A stretch of DNA of 33,700 nucleotides. Origin: a virus. Of this stretch, positions 7,852 through 15,609 are shown piece by piece. Both the position numbers and the translations under genes were made by a program. Under the pieces are notes generated by a model. It was not told where the DNA came from and ran no database searches. It worked only from the letters and a program-made list of their open reading frames with translations. Each line of letters opens with the position of its first letter. Position 1 is the stretch's first letter. The stretch is taken from positions 1-33,700 of the IMG/VR virus record IMGVR_UViG_3300042562_002423. One strand, 5' to 3'.

Positions 7852-7859
7852 TATATATA
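7852..7859 (-). promoter_or_regulatory. TATATATA box 4 nt before the cyclase ATG
   Basis: The - strand reads TTTATATATACAATATG. With a -10-like element this close, transcription would start at or next to the ATG, predicting a leaderless mRNA. The box is palindromic and also lies 50 nt before the divergent gene at 7910. Confidence 0.5.
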
Positions 7860-7909
7860 AATTTGTGGATATAATAAATAATACATATATTAGCATAAAA
7901 ATAGATATT

Positions 7910-8110
7910 ATGATTTCATCGAGCAACACAGAAAAGTATAGCGGACGTGTATTTGAGGCAAAAGAAAATTTTGGCATCGAGACTCGCATTAAAAAAGATT
8001 ATGTAAGTCTTCACAATCCATCGGATTTCGTTGATGCAAAATTGGCAGAATTCAAAGACAAGAATGTTGAGGTAGAGATTACTATTAAGATTGTAGAAAT
8101 ACCTTATTGA
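7910..8110 (+). CDS. Small hypothetical protein
   Basis: This 66-residue protein is not recognised. It looks like a compact beta-rich fold (YSGRVFEAKENFGIETRI, then VEVEITIKIVEI). An upstream in-frame ATG at 7865 is possible, but 7910 is preferred because the earlier codons look like AT-rich leader. It is divergent from the cyclase gene and converges on the gp55-like gene. Confidence 0.6.
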   Translation: MISSSNTEKYSGRVFEAKENFGIETRIKKDYVSLHNPSDFVDAKLAEFKDKNVEVEITIKIVEIPY

Positions 8111-8124
8111 TCTTGTTTTATCCA

Positions 8125-8541
8125 TTATAGAGAATGTAGACCCATTCCGTCGTTTGATCCCTCAATAGAGATAAGTCTTATCTGATGTTCATTGTCGCCT
8201 TTCTTCTTATACAAGTCATTATATCCTTTGGCGATTCCTCTTTTGAATATTTCGGTGAAATATGCGAAGGCGTTTACCGATTTTTCTTCGTTGAAGTTAT
8301 ACCAGTTCTGAAATACATAAAGGAGTCCACTTTGGTAGCAATCCATCTTGTCGTCGTTCGACCAGTATCTCATTTTTTTGATTGTTTTCTTTGCTAAAAG
8401 CTCTAGCATTTTTTGCGCGGGTCTTGTAAGTCTTCCCTGTGCTTTACTGACTACTAATTCTATGTAAAGTTCTCTATTATTTAAGTACATTAATATTTGA
8501 TTAATTTTTAAGTTTTTATAAAACTTATTGAAATCTTTCAT
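8125..8541 (-). CDS. 55: Late-transcription sigma factor, T4 gp55-like
   Basis: The 138-residue protein matches T4 gp55, the minimal sigma factor that directs host RNA polymerase to late promoters (T4 gp55 is 185 aa). Residues 19-32 (YLNNRELYIELVVS) align with YVNNKELLQAIIDW of gp55. The block MDCYQSGLLYVFQNWYNFNE, then NAFAYFTEIFKRGIAKGYNDL (about 66-110), corresponds to the region 2-like core ([20 protein letters not shown]) that contacts polymerase and the promoter. The C-terminus is short and ends GMGLHSL; whether it binds a sliding clamp, as the gp55 tail does, cannot be told. The TATATA-type boxes before most genes here are its expected targets. A start at 8490 (MYLNNREL) is an alternative. 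Confidence 0.82.
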   Translation of the reverse strand: MKDFNKFYKNLKINQILMYLNNRELYIELVVSKAQGRLTRPAQKMLELLAKKTIKKMRYWSNDDKMDCYQSGLLYVFQNWYNFNEEKSVNAFAYFTEIFKRGIAKGYNDLYKKKGDNEHQIRLISIEGSNDGMGLHSL

Positions 8542-8633
8542 GTTATATAGACTTTATATTAAAAAGTTTAATTTATCAGAAACCACATTCAAATCATATA
8601 TGGTATTCGTTTTTATAAAAACTCTATTAAATA

Positions 8634-8663
8634 AAAAAACCCTCTGATAAAGAGGGTTTTTTT
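8634..8663 (-). terminator. Hairpin terminator downstream of the 427-aa gene
   Basis: ACCCTCT/AGAGGGT extended by A/T pairs forms a stem of about 12 bp (8634-8645 with 8651-8662) around a GATAA loop. It is followed by a T-run on either strand. It separates the 427-aa gene from gp55. Confidence 0.85.
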
Positions 8664-8676
8664 ATATTTTTTAATA

Positions 8677-9960
8677 TTATAGTTTTGTTATTTCTTTATA
8701 TTGTGTTTCCTTAACACCATACAATTCTGTGTCTAAAACTGATTTTCTTTTCTCTAAGTTTTTAAGTGCCGTTGTCAATACTTCGGATTCCCCAATCATC
8801 TTCATAGATCCTTTAAGTTTTTCAATGTTGAAACTAACGTCTTCTAATTTAAGTGTGATTTCTCTTTCTTTATCTTCTAACTTTCTTTTAACAATCAATT
8901 CTTTTCCTAATTTATTTTCGAAGAAGTAAGTCAAGTCATAGTTAAGCTCGTTTCTTACTTCGTTTACCAATTCTAATGCAGATTCGTATTTGAAGAATGA
9001 GTTGCCATATCTTTCGTCACATCTGTATAAGAAAGTAGCCTTTTTATAGTTGAATGCAAAACATTCTAAGTATGGATTGATTAAGTTGTTTACTCTTTTA
9101 ACTACGTCTAACTCAACAAATTTATCAAGGTTTTTAGAAACCTCAAGTAAGATTGGGTAGAAGTTTTTGTTAACGATTGGAATGATTGGAGAGTTGAATA
9201 GACTTTCTAATGTAGTCTCATCATTCATCTCATCATCATTGATAAATACTTTACCTTTTTTAGCAACTGATAATCCGATTGTTAAATATTCAGAAATTCT
9301 GAAGTTAACTCTATCTTCTGTTACTGACGCATATTTCATAGCAGTCTCTAACATTCTTAAAGATTTCAAAGACTCTTCATCTTTTACGTGATTTTCGACC
9401 AATGTTTTTTCGATTACGTTTTCACTTAAAAGGAACCAAGAATCTCTAACTAAAGCAATATGACCATCTTCAACAGACTCAACGATTGTGAAGATAGATT
9501 CTCCTTTACCACCACTTAGTAAGTTTGTTCTTTGCTCAGGTGATTTTGTTAAGTTGTGTACGAATAATTTTATTTCAGGAACCCAGTCATAAACAGCAAG
9601 TTCATTCAAAACTTTAGACATTCTGTCTTGATCGGTCTCAAGATTGATAGTTTGTAAAAGAACGTTGATAGGTTGTCTATAAAGCTCACCACTATTCTTA
9701 GTATTAAGGACATTGTATAAATTTTTCAACTCATAAAGCAACTCAAAGTTCTTCATGTCATCATTCAATCCCTCTAAAAGAGACTTAACGCTTTTATCGT
9801 AAGTATAAGGTTTAAGTCTTTCGTTTAACGAATTTACGATAGCTTTCTCAGAAGCATCGTTGCAGGCATTCATATGTCCCTCAACTATCGTAGAAATCTC
9901 TTCTTGATCAAGAGAAAGATTCTTTTTAAAGTTAAACAGTTCAAGTTTAAGATTCTTCAT
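8677..9960 (-). CDS. Large hypothetical phage protein, possibly structural or internal
   Basis: The product (427 aa) is soluble and mainly helical, with no recognisable catalytic motif. The last 80 residues (from about 350) are strongly charged and heptad-like, indicating a coiled coil. Repeated short motifs such as EL.NLYNVLN and LLEGLNDD suggest helical packing. It has its own late-type box (TTAATATATA, 9991-10000, 30 nt upstream) and its own strong terminator, as expected for a highly expressed single-gene unit. That favours a virion or abundant late protein, but I cannot name it. Confidence 0.75.
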   Translation of the reverse strand: MKNLKLELFNFKKNLSLDQEEISTIVEGHMNACNDASEKAIVNSLNERLKPYTYDKSVKSLLEGLNDDMKNFELLYELKNLYNVLNTKNSGELYRQPINVLLQTINLETDQDRMSKVLNELAVYDWVPEIKLFVHNLTKSPEQRTNLLSGGKGESIFTIVESVEDGHIALVRDSWFLLSENVIEKTLVENHVKDEESLKSLRMLETAMKYASVTEDRVNFRISEYLTIGLSVAKKGKVFINDDEMNDETTLESLFNSPIIPIVNKNFYPILLEVSKNLDKFVELDVVKRVNNLINPYLECFAFNYKKATFLYRCDERYGNSFFKYESALELVNEVRNELNYDLTYFFENKLGKELIVKRKLEDKEREITLKLEDVSFNIEKLKGSMKMIGESEVLTTALKNLEKRKSVLDTELYGVKETQYKEITKL

Positions 9961-9990
9961 ATTTTTAGATATTTTTTTTATGTTATAGAG

Positions 9991-10000
9991 TATATATTAA
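9991..10000 (-). promoter_or_regulatory. TTAATATATA box of the 427-aa gene
   Basis: This is a perfect copy of the window's recurring box on the - strand, ending 30 nt before the ATG at 9960. Confidence 0.5.
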
Positions 10001-10026
10001 CTACAAAAAGCCATTTTTTTCTATTT

Positions 10027-11277
10027 TTATTGATTTGGTGGACGGGGCGTTACGTTCTGCTGACCTGTAACAGAATCATTTGTATTAGTACTAGCCCTCT
10101 CTCTTGCCCTAAGTATATTATTAAACCACCTACTTCTCTTAGGAAGCATTGAATAACCATCATTCTTTTCGGGAGTACCGTATCTTTCCGATGGGTTGGT
10201 ATTCGAGTCAGTATTGTAGAAACTACCGGTTTGTCCATGTGCAGGTAATGGATTTTTTGGATTGAATGGACCATCAACCCAGGGTGCATTTTTATCGATC
10301 GTAGCCCCGGGATTACTTGCAGCACGTACCGTCGTGTTTGGAGTAACACCAACGCTATCGCCAATATTTATTGTTCCGGTATTAATGATTTTTCCGGTAT
10401 TATTTACTTTGGCATTTCCCGTAGGATCTAGTGAAAGAACGTTTCCTGTAGAGTCTACTGCAATGACGTTTCCTGCAGAGTCTAAAGAAAGAACGTTTCC
10501 TGTAGTGTCTACTGCAATGACATTTCCTGCTCTATCGGAATTAGAAACACCATTAAAATATTCAGATACACCACCAGTAAGTACGAATCCATTTTCATCT
10601 TTCATACCGGATCCATATTCTCTTTGATATCCCTCACCCGAAATAATATCTCTTCTAAAGGCCGGATAATAGGTCTCTACCGTAAAAGAACATTTGAGCT
10701 TGATGTTATTGTCACTAGTCAAGTTCTTTTCTCTACTCATCTCAATACTATTGGAATCCGGCATTACGAGTACTGCATCTATATTCATAAAGTTATGTTC
10801 AAAATACATGAACTTGTAGATCCACAAGGTATCCAATATTGCTTGACTACATTTAAAAGTATCAATTTCACTCGACAATGTTATTTCCAAATCATAGTTA
10901 ACCGTAATGGGAACCGCCCTAACTTTAGAAAGTACTTTCCTTATTTCAAACTCATTTTCAACAATCATTCTGAGCCAAACATTTGGATTGGCAAACTCAT
11001 CAGACTTTATGTTGAAACTGGTCATAGTAAGATGACCTCTTGGTATAAGATCGGTATTTAGTTCAATAAACCTATTTTCGGAAACAATATCATCAGAGAA
11101 TGAGTCCAATAGGAATCTTTCATCTCCGGTAAGAGAATAGTATATAGGAACCTGAACAAACACATCTCCTGAAGTGAATCTGTTTGTCCACTTTATCTGT
11201 CCTTCAATAGTATCCAACACACATACGGTTAAATCTCTAAAAAAGACATCTTCGAAATTAAACTTTTCTCCAATCAT
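10027..11277 (-). CDS. 15: Tail sheath stabiliser/completion protein, T4 gp15-like, with repeat tail
   Basis: Residues about 1-215 follow the pattern of T4 gp15, which caps the tail and fixes the last sheath ring. Matching blocks are DVFVQVPIYYS against KFIRVPITYAS, LIPRGHLTMTSFNI against LPRINLHLVDFSYN, VPITVNYDLEITL against SPIKMIYELSIFT, and FTVETYYPAF against FEVNGWMYP. T4 gp15 is 272 aa and this product is 416 aa. The extra C-terminal part contains four 9-residue repeats (AGNVIAVDT / TGNVLSLDS type), then Asn/Pro-rich sequence. The open frame can be extended to a TTG at 11316, but the ATG at 11277 lies directly behind a TTAATATATA box and is preferred. It is divergent from gp44. Confidence 0.75.
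   Translation of the reverse strand: MIGEKFNFEDVFFRDLTVCVLDTIEGQIKWTNRFTSGDVFVQVPIYYSLTGDERFLLDSFSDDIVSENRFIELNTDLIPRGHLTMTSFNIKSDEFANPNVWLRMIVENEFEIRKVLSKVRAVPITVNYDLEITLSSEIDTFKCSQAILDTLWIYKFMYFEHNFMNIDAVLVMPDSNSIEMSREKNLTSDNNIKLKCSFTVETYYPAFRRDIISGEGYQREYGSGMKDENGFVLTGGVSEYFNGVSNSDRAGNVIAVDTTGNVLSLDSAGNVIAVDSTGNVLSLDPTGNAKVNNTGKIINTGTINIGDSVGVTPNTTVRAASNPGATIDKNAPWVDGPFNPKNPLPAHGQTGSFYNTDSNTNPSERYGTPEKNDGYSMLPKRSRWFNNILRARERASTNTNDSVTGQQNVTPRPPNQ
10421..10530. repeat. 27-bp in-frame tandem repeats in the gp15-like gene
   Basis: About four 27-bp units encode alternating 9-residue repeats (GNVIAVD and GNVLSLD types), so pairs of units form a 54-bp higher-order repeat present twice. Confidence 0.85.
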
Positions 11278-11340
11278 ATCGATATATATTAAATAAACTT
11301 TCTTTCTACCAAACAATATATCATATGTAAAAACTTTAAT

Positions 11341-12300
11341 ATGTCAGTAAAAAACTTATTACTTTGGGAGAAATGGAGACCCAAAAACCTGGAAGACATC
11401 ATACTTATTCCGCGAATAAAAAAACAATTTGAAAACGGTATAAATCAACACTATATCTTCTATGGTCACTACGGTACCGGAAAAACCAGTTTGGCAAGAA
11501 TACTCGTTGGAAAATACAGCAAGGAAACCCCGTTTCTAGAACTGAACTGTTCTATGGACACCTCTATTGATGTACTTAGAGAAGAGATACAGAATTTTTG
11601 TAAGTTTACTCCAATGTTTGAGTCCAACTCTGATGTCAAATATGTTTTCTTAGACGAATTTGAAAGGGTTTCTGCACAATTCCAAGATGCATTCAAGGCA
11701 TTTATAGAGAAGTATAACAATAATGTGAGGTTCATAATAACTACGAACCACATCAATAAAATTTCGGATGGTTTAAAGTCTAGGATAAAGACAGTGAACT
11801 TTGATTGTATGGATTCGGAAGAAGAAAGACATCTAAAGATAGAGTTATACAAAAGAATACAGAACACTATTCTACCAAAAGAAGGACGAGAAATATCTAA
11901 GGATAATCTTATCTCTATAATAAACAAAAAGTTTCCAGACTTCAGAAGTATTCTTGTTGAAGTACAAGATTTTTTAGAAACGGGTGAGATAAATAATGGG
12001 GTAAGTAACGTATCGAACAAGATAAAAAACGACCTATACAATTTTCTATACGAAAGTGGAGACTATGAAAGTGTTTATCATTTTCTCATGTCAAGCTTTG
12101 GTCAAGAGAAAATAGATTCGATGATTAAGTTATTAGGCAAACCATTTATAGATTGGTCTATTGAAAATAGTAAAAATGTTGATAAACTATTTGAATGTAA
12201 CTATGTTATTGCAGACTATACGAGTAAATTGGAAACAAACACAGATCCGATTGTATTGGGTATGACGATAATAGGTAAGTTTAGGAAAATTTTAAAATAA
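11341..12300 (+). CDS. 44: Sliding-clamp loader ATPase, T4 gp44-like
   Basis: This AAA+ protein of 319 residues, the same length as T4 gp44, opens and loads the sliding clamp for phage DNA replication and late transcription. Visible motifs are Walker A G42-HYGTGKT-49, Walker B VFLDEFE (D105, E106), sensor 1 ITTNH (N136) and the SRC-like KSRIK with arginine finger R148. The N-terminal LLLWEKWRPKNLEDII is typical of RFC-type clamp-loader subunits. The C-terminal collar helices start near 225. No gp62 (small subunit) gene is seen in this window. No close TATATA box stands before it; it starts 64 nt from the divergent gp15 gene. Confidence 0.95.
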   Translation: MSVKNLLLWEKWRPKNLEDIILIPRIKKQFENGINQHYIFYGHYGTGKTSLARILVGKYSKETPFLELNCSMDTSIDVLREEIQNFCKFTPMFESNSDVKYVFLDEFERVSAQFQDAFKAFIEKYNNNVRFIITTNHINKISDGLKSRIKTVNFDCMDSEEERHLKIELYKRIQNTILPKEGREISKDNLISIINKKFPDFRSILVEVQDFLETGEINNGVSNVSNKIKNDLYNFLYESGDYESVYHFLMSSFGQEKIDSMIKLLGKPFIDWSIENSKNVDKLFECNYVIADYTSKLETNTDPIVLGMTIIGKFRKILK

Positions 12301-12314
12301 AGGATATGTCAAAG

Positions 12315-12324
12315 TTAATATATA
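12315..12324 (+). promoter_or_regulatory. TTAATATATA box 4 nt before the gp25 ATG
   Basis: TTAATATATA-ACTC-ATG: the box ends 4 nt before the start codon, a spacing that predicts a leaderless or nearly leaderless transcript. Confidence 0.5.
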
Positions 12325-12328
12325 ACTC

Positions 12329-12706
12329 ATGGCGAACTTTAATTTCACAGACTTTTATTTAGGATATCCAGGACACCCAAGATTTGTAGACAAAGCACTC
12401 ATTGAAGATGATATAATACGTGTGATTGTTCAGAAATGGGAAATGATACTTTTTACAAATAAAGGTGAAGTCTTCTTTGAAACAGAATTTGGAGGAGACT
12501 TACCATACTACCTTCACGAGACAAGACTATCTTCGACCACAATAGAAGGTGATCTCAAACAGCAGATTGGTTCCTATATTCCCGAAATAAGTGGAATAGA
12601 CTATATATTGACGGTATCTTTTTTTGAAGATCCGGAAAGACATCAAGAGTATATGGAAGTTTTTTTCCAGATAAGAGATTTGGATGTATATTTAGTCGTT
12701 GCCTAA
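12329..12706 (+). CDS. 25: Baseplate wedge protein, T4 gp25-like
   Basis: The 125-residue product belongs to the gp25/GpW family, the conserved sheath initiator of contractile tail baseplates. The sequence IIRVIVQKWEMILFTNKGE followed by FETEFGGDLPYYLHE, then DLKQQIGSYIPEISGI, is the family core. Its size is close to T4 gp25 (132 aa). It follows gp44 by 28 nt but has its own promoter-like box. Its stop codon overlaps the stop of the converging 68-aa gene by a few bases (12703-12706). Confidence 0.9.
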   Translation: MANFNFTDFYLGYPGHPRFVDKALIEDDIIRVIVQKWEMILFTNKGEVFFETEFGGDLPYYLHETRLSSTTIEGDLKQQIGSYIPEISGIDYILTVSFFEDPERHQEYMEVFFQIRDLDVYLVVA

Positions 12707-12909
12707 CATCTGAAATATACTTCGTTCAAAAAGTCTACATAATCATATATACAACTTTCCTTTATTTTCTTAGGCAAATCTTTGAAGCTGACATCAGTCC
12801 ATTCTTTATCGAATACCCACTTCATGTTTTTTGGAGCCTTCTTTTTAGAACCATACTTGTTACGCATTGCATAAACATATTTAAATTGTTGTTTTGATTT
12901 AGCAGGCAT
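12703..12909 (-). CDS. Small basic hypothetical protein (MPAKSKQQF family)
   Basis: This 68-residue, lysine-rich protein starts MPAKSKQQFKYVYAMRNKYG. That N-terminus recurs in many uncharacterised small phage proteins. A helical WVFDKEWT segment follows. The function is unknown. It is the last of three closely spaced genes (spacing 9 nt) led by the isochorismatase-like gene. Confidence 0.7.
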   Translation of the reverse strand: MPAKSKQQFKYVYAMRNKYGSKKKAPKNMKWVFDKEWTDVSFKDLPKKIKESCIYDYVDFLNEVYFRC

Positions 12910-12918
12910 AATATTAAA

Positions 12919-13299
12919 TTATTTTTTAATCCATTTAAATTGTGGATACTTTTCAATCATATGGTCCCAAAATCCTTGACTAACATCTTGATCAACAACT
13001 ATGGTATATTTTGGTTCTATTGCATTCGAAAGCCCATCCATTACTTTTTTCGAAAAGTTTGGTTCTTTTACAGAGTTCACCAACGACTTTATAACGATAT
13101 GATCACCACCGAATTGAATAAGAAGTGCGATCAATGGTTGTTTAGAATCAATTCTCACAAGAGGTCTACCTCCTTTGTCTAAAATAGAAGAAGCATAAAG
13201 TACATTACCCTTCATAAGAACATTTGGAAATATCTTTGACATCTCTGCAACAACATCTTCTATTATTCTATATTTGTTGAATTCCAATATAATTCTCAT
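12919..13299 (-). CDS. Hypothetical protein, possibly acetyltransferase-like fold
   Basis: The product is 126 residues. The order of strands and helices, with a central IALLIQFGGDHIVIKSLV segment and the C-terminal DVSQGFWDHMIEKYPQFKW, is loosely reminiscent of GNAT acetyltransferases. No clear acetyl-CoA binding loop (Q/RxxGxG/A) is visible, so the family is not established. It lies 9 nt after the isochorismatase-like gene in the same operon. Confidence 0.65.
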   Translation of the reverse strand: MRIILEFNKYRIIEDVVAEMSKIFPNVLMKGNVLYASSILDKGGRPLVRIDSKQPLIALLIQFGGDHIVIKSLVNSVKEPNFSKKVMDGLSNAIEPKYTIVVDQDVSQGFWDHMIEKYPQFKWIKK

Positions 13300-13308
13300 T
13301 ATTATTCT

Positions 13309-13959
13309 TTATTTTATGGCACAGAAGGTTGCACTATAGATATATCTTTCGTTTCTTTTCAATTTAACACCCATCACCTCTGCAGCAGTTTCGACATCCG
13401 TAAGACACTCACCATCCGCACCACCTACAAGAATAACATCTCTAACCTCACTCAAACCTTCATTTAAATTTTGTGCCTCAGCAACTTCTGTGAAAAGTTC
13501 GTGAAGCTTCTTTGGCATATGATACCATTTGTGCTTGTTGCCAATATAGACTATCAGAGTTCCCTCATTTGTAGGAAAAAAATCACCTTTCTTCAGTTCA
13601 TCCGCATCTTCTTTTACACTTACTTCTTTATAGGTTTCGGGAGTAAGAACTTTTTTATAAAAGTCCGCATCCACATCGTAATTATATCTCTTTTCAATTA
13701 AATCTTTTTGATTAGGGAAATGATAAAGGTCTTTATGAACCGGTATCTCTGGGTCTTCATCGTATAGATAGTCTTTATCAACGTTTTTCCCATCAACATG
13801 ATTATCCCAAATTTGATACACTTTACTAAACTCATTACAATATTTTTTCAACTCACTAACATACTTATCGGTGAAAAAGGAGCGGAAAGATTTTTGCACA
13901 TCAACTACAATAAGAATGTCTTTATTGCTGTGACTTTCGAATGTTTTTAGGTATCTCAT
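13309..13959 (-). CDS. Isochorismatase-like cysteine hydrolase with capsid-targeting-like N-terminus
   Basis: The product (216 aa) has the pattern of the isochorismatase/nicotinamidase superfamily. D20 lies in the first strand (ILIVVDVQKSF), K90 in IEKRYNYDVDADF, and the nucleophile C185 in VGGADGECLTDVETAAEVMG. The family hydrolyses amides or vinyl ethers such as nicotinamide; the substrate here cannot be read from sequence. An insertion near 105-160 is unusual for the family. The first residues MRYLKTFESHS precede the fold and match the N-terminal motif shared with three other proteins in the window. The ATG follows TTAATATATA by 4 nt. It heads an operon with two small genes. Confidence 0.78.
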   Translation of the reverse strand: MRYLKTFESHSNKDILIVVDVQKSFRSFFTDKYVSELKKYCNEFSKVYQIWDNHVDGKNVDKDYLYDEDPEIPVHKDLYHFPNQKDLIEKRYNYDVDADFYKKVLTPETYKEVSVKEDADELKKGDFFPTNEGTLIVYIGNKHKWYHMPKKLHELFTEVAEAQNLNEGLSEVRDVILVGGADGECLTDVETAAEVMGVKLKRNERYIYSATFCAIK

Positions 13960-13963
13960 TTAC

Positions 13964-13973
13964 TATATATTAA
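13964..13973 (-). promoter_or_regulatory. TTAATATATA box 4 nt before the hydrolase ATG
   Basis: The - strand reads TTAATATATA-GTAA-ATG, the same 4-nt spacing as at the cyclase and gp25 genes. Confidence 0.5.
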
Positions 13974-14016
13974 ATATAAAATCCGATTTATCTCGTTTAA
14001 TATACATATTAAATAA

Positions 14017-14049
14017 AAAAACTCATCATATCTGATATGATGAGTTTTT
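14017..14049 (-). terminator. Hairpin terminator downstream of the Gln/Glu-repeat gene
   Basis: ACTCATCATAT (14021-14031) pairs with ATATGATGAGT (14035-14045) around CTG. It is flanked by an A-run and a T-run, giving a terminator on either strand. Confidence 0.85.
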
Positions 14050-14072
14050 ATTTTTAGATTTTAGTATTTTAA

Positions 14073-14645
14073 TTAAGCTGGAAGTTCTTCCTCTTCTTGT
14101 CCTTCTTCTTCCTCTTCTTGACCTTCTTGACCCTGTATTTGTGGTTGAGTCTGTGGTTCTTCAAACTCACCCTGTGGTTGAGCTTGTTCTTGACCCTGTC
14201 CCTGTGGTTGAGCTTGTTCTTGACCCTGTCCTTGTGGTTGAGCTTGTTCTTGACCCTGTCCCTGTGGTTGAGCTTGTTCTTGACCCTGTCCTTGTGGTTG
14301 AGCTTGTGTTTGTGCCTCACCTTCAGTTTGTACCTGAACCTGACCCTGTGTTTGTCCTTGTGCACCACCCATTAATGCGTTTCCTGGAATCTTCTCAACG
14401 TCTGTGTTGTTAAGAGTTATGTATTTTACAATCTCTTCTGCGATGTCAACATCACCGAAAAATTGACGAAGATTTTTTCCTGTCGTATCTTTAACTTTCT
14501 TAACGTAAGAATTGATAAGTGATTGAGGAATATCAATCATAGTTTTAACCTTATAGATATCGTTCACTTGAAGAACAGCCTCACTGATTATCTCTTGTCT
14601 GTTTTTCTGAACTCTAAAACTTTCAAATTGTCTGATATGTTTCAT
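14073..14645 (-). CDS. Gln/Glu-rich repeat protein, candidate internal head protein
   Basis: The 190-residue product has three parts. Residues 1-22 (MKHIRQFESFRVQKNRQEII, then SE) resemble a T4 capsid-targeting peptide and end in I-S-E|A, which fits the T4 gp21 protease rule (I/L)-x-E|A. Residues 23-95 are a small helical domain. The rest is low complexity, with about four copies of the 10-residue repeat QPQGQGQEQA followed by an acidic EEEEEGQEEEE tail. It is a single-gene unit with its own late-type box (14672-14681, 26 nt upstream) and terminator. It could be an internal head protein, a core protein or another virion component. The functional call is inference; the gene itself is well supported. 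Confidence 0.75.
   Translation of the reverse strand: MKHIRQFESFRVQKNRQEIISEAVLQVNDIYKVKTMIDIPQSLINSYVKKVKDTTGKNLRQFFGDVDIAEEIVKYITLNNTDVEKIPGNALMGGAQGQTQGQVQVQTEGEAQTQAQPQGQGQEQAQPQGQGQEQAQPQGQGQEQAQPQGQGQEQAQPQGEFEEPQTQPQIQGQEGQEEEEEGQEEEELPA
14171..14310. repeat. 30-bp in-frame tandem repeats
   Basis: Four full 30-bp units and one partial unit start at 14171, 14201, 14231, 14261 and 14291. They are nearly identical; the second base of the unit is C, C, T, C, T in order. They encode QPQGQGQEQA on the - strand. Confidence 0.9.
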
Positions 14646-14671
14646 TTTTTTGGTTTAATTTTTTATATAGT

Positions 14672-14681
14672 TATATATTAA
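14672..14681 (-). promoter_or_regulatory. TTAATATATA box of the Gln/Glu-repeat gene
   Basis: This is a perfect copy of the recurring box on the - strand, 26 nt before the ATG at 14645. Confidence 0.5.
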
Positions 14682-14701
14682 GTAAAAAATATCGTTTTTT
14701 T

Positions 14702-15538
14702 TCACTTTTTAAAATTCCATTGTAGTATATTATATTGAAGACCGACACCTATTTGAATACCGGTTGCAGGTATAAATGTAATAGGATTTAAACTTACCCC
14801 ATATCCACCATAGATTCCCAAGCCCCATCTTTTTGGAGGAAAATACTTTTTCAATACATCCGATTTCTTAGGATCTATAAGAGCGCCATCTAATTTAGAA
14901 ACTTTAAATCCTGGATAGTCACTTTTAACAAAAATTTCAAGAAGACCATCTTTATTTTCGGTCAGTCCTGTTGTCATGCCCATACTAAACTCATCTTTAA
15001 CTATCTTCATTTTAGAAGTAGATAATTCAAATGTACTATCAACATATACATCAAAGTTACCTTCAATCAATCTATAGTTTTCTGATGAATATTTATTGTT
15101 CAGGTCCCATTCAAAATTCTTTACAAAGGTATTACCTTCCCACTTACCCGGACTGGTTGAATTTATCTCAACATAAGTTGTATCATGCACGACTTTAAAG
15201 ATAGTTTTAACAACGACTAATGGATTATCCTTTAAGTTTTTAACTTCATTTGCCAAATCATTATTGAGTTTCTTTAAATCACCATTCTCTGAAATAAGAG
15301 CACCTTTCTCATAGACTAGTTTACCATTTTTACCCTTATACGATCTCAAAGAATCATTTAGAGTAAATACATTTTGTTTAAGTGTATTTATCTGACGATC
15401 ATTACCATTACAAGATCTAATAAACAAAAACAAAAAAACCAAAGCCAATACTAATAGTATATTTCGCTGATCGGAAGTTTTTAAAGATAATTTGTCTAAG
15501 AAAAGTTTGTATTTTCCTAATAATTTTTTTGTTTTCAT
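14702..15538 (-). CDS. Membrane-anchored coiled-coil protein, possible spanin-like
   Basis: The product (278 aa) has a basic N-terminus and one membrane helix at about 27-40 (ILLVLALVFLFLFI), followed by C43. A coiled coil (about 48-105) is followed by a beta-rich domain. The C-terminal strand pattern WGLGIYGGYGV, then IQIGVGLQYNILQW resembles outer-membrane beta segments ending in an aromatic residue. An inner-membrane anchor, periplasmic coiled coil and outer-membrane-facing C-terminus is the layout of a protein spanning the envelope, as in lysis spanins. IRSC is a poor lipobox and lies far from the N-terminus, so I favour a membrane anchor. No lysin or holin gene is recognised beside it. 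Confidence 0.7.
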   Translation of the reverse strand: MKTKKLLGKYKLFLDKLSLKTSDQRNILLVLALVFLFLFIRSCNGNDRQINTLKQNVFTLNDSLRSYKGKNGKLVYEKGALISENGDLKKLNNDLANEVKNLKDNPLVVVKTIFKVVHDTTYVEINSTSPGKWEGNTFVKNFEWDLNNKYSSENYRLIEGNFDVYVDSTFELSTSKMKIVKDEFSMGMTTGLTENKDGLLEIFVKSDYPGFKVSKLDGALIDPKKSDVLKKYFPPKRWGLGIYGGYGVSLNPITFIPATGIQIGVGLQYNILQWNFKK

Positions 15539-15557
15539 AATTTTTTTTTATTTTAAG

Positions 15558-15566
15558 TATATATCA
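15558..15566 (-). promoter_or_regulatory. TGATATATA box of the membrane-anchored protein gene
   Basis: A variant of the recurring box on the - strand, 19 nt before the ATG at 15538. The divergent gene at 15610 has its own TATATATATTTGTATATA region at about 15575-15592. Confidence 0.4.
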
Positions 15567-15609
15567 AAATATTTTATATATATTTGTATATAAAATAAAA
15601 GGACCCATT

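Noticed and set aside
14171-14310. Regular repeats that could suggest a CRISPR array
   Set aside because: The units are contiguous with no unique spacers and encode an in-frame peptide repeat.
14097-14413. Leu- or Val-rich plus-strand frames across the repeat gene that look like membrane proteins
   Set aside because: They are complements of the Gln/Glu repeats; the hydrophobicity is an artefact of the opposite strand.
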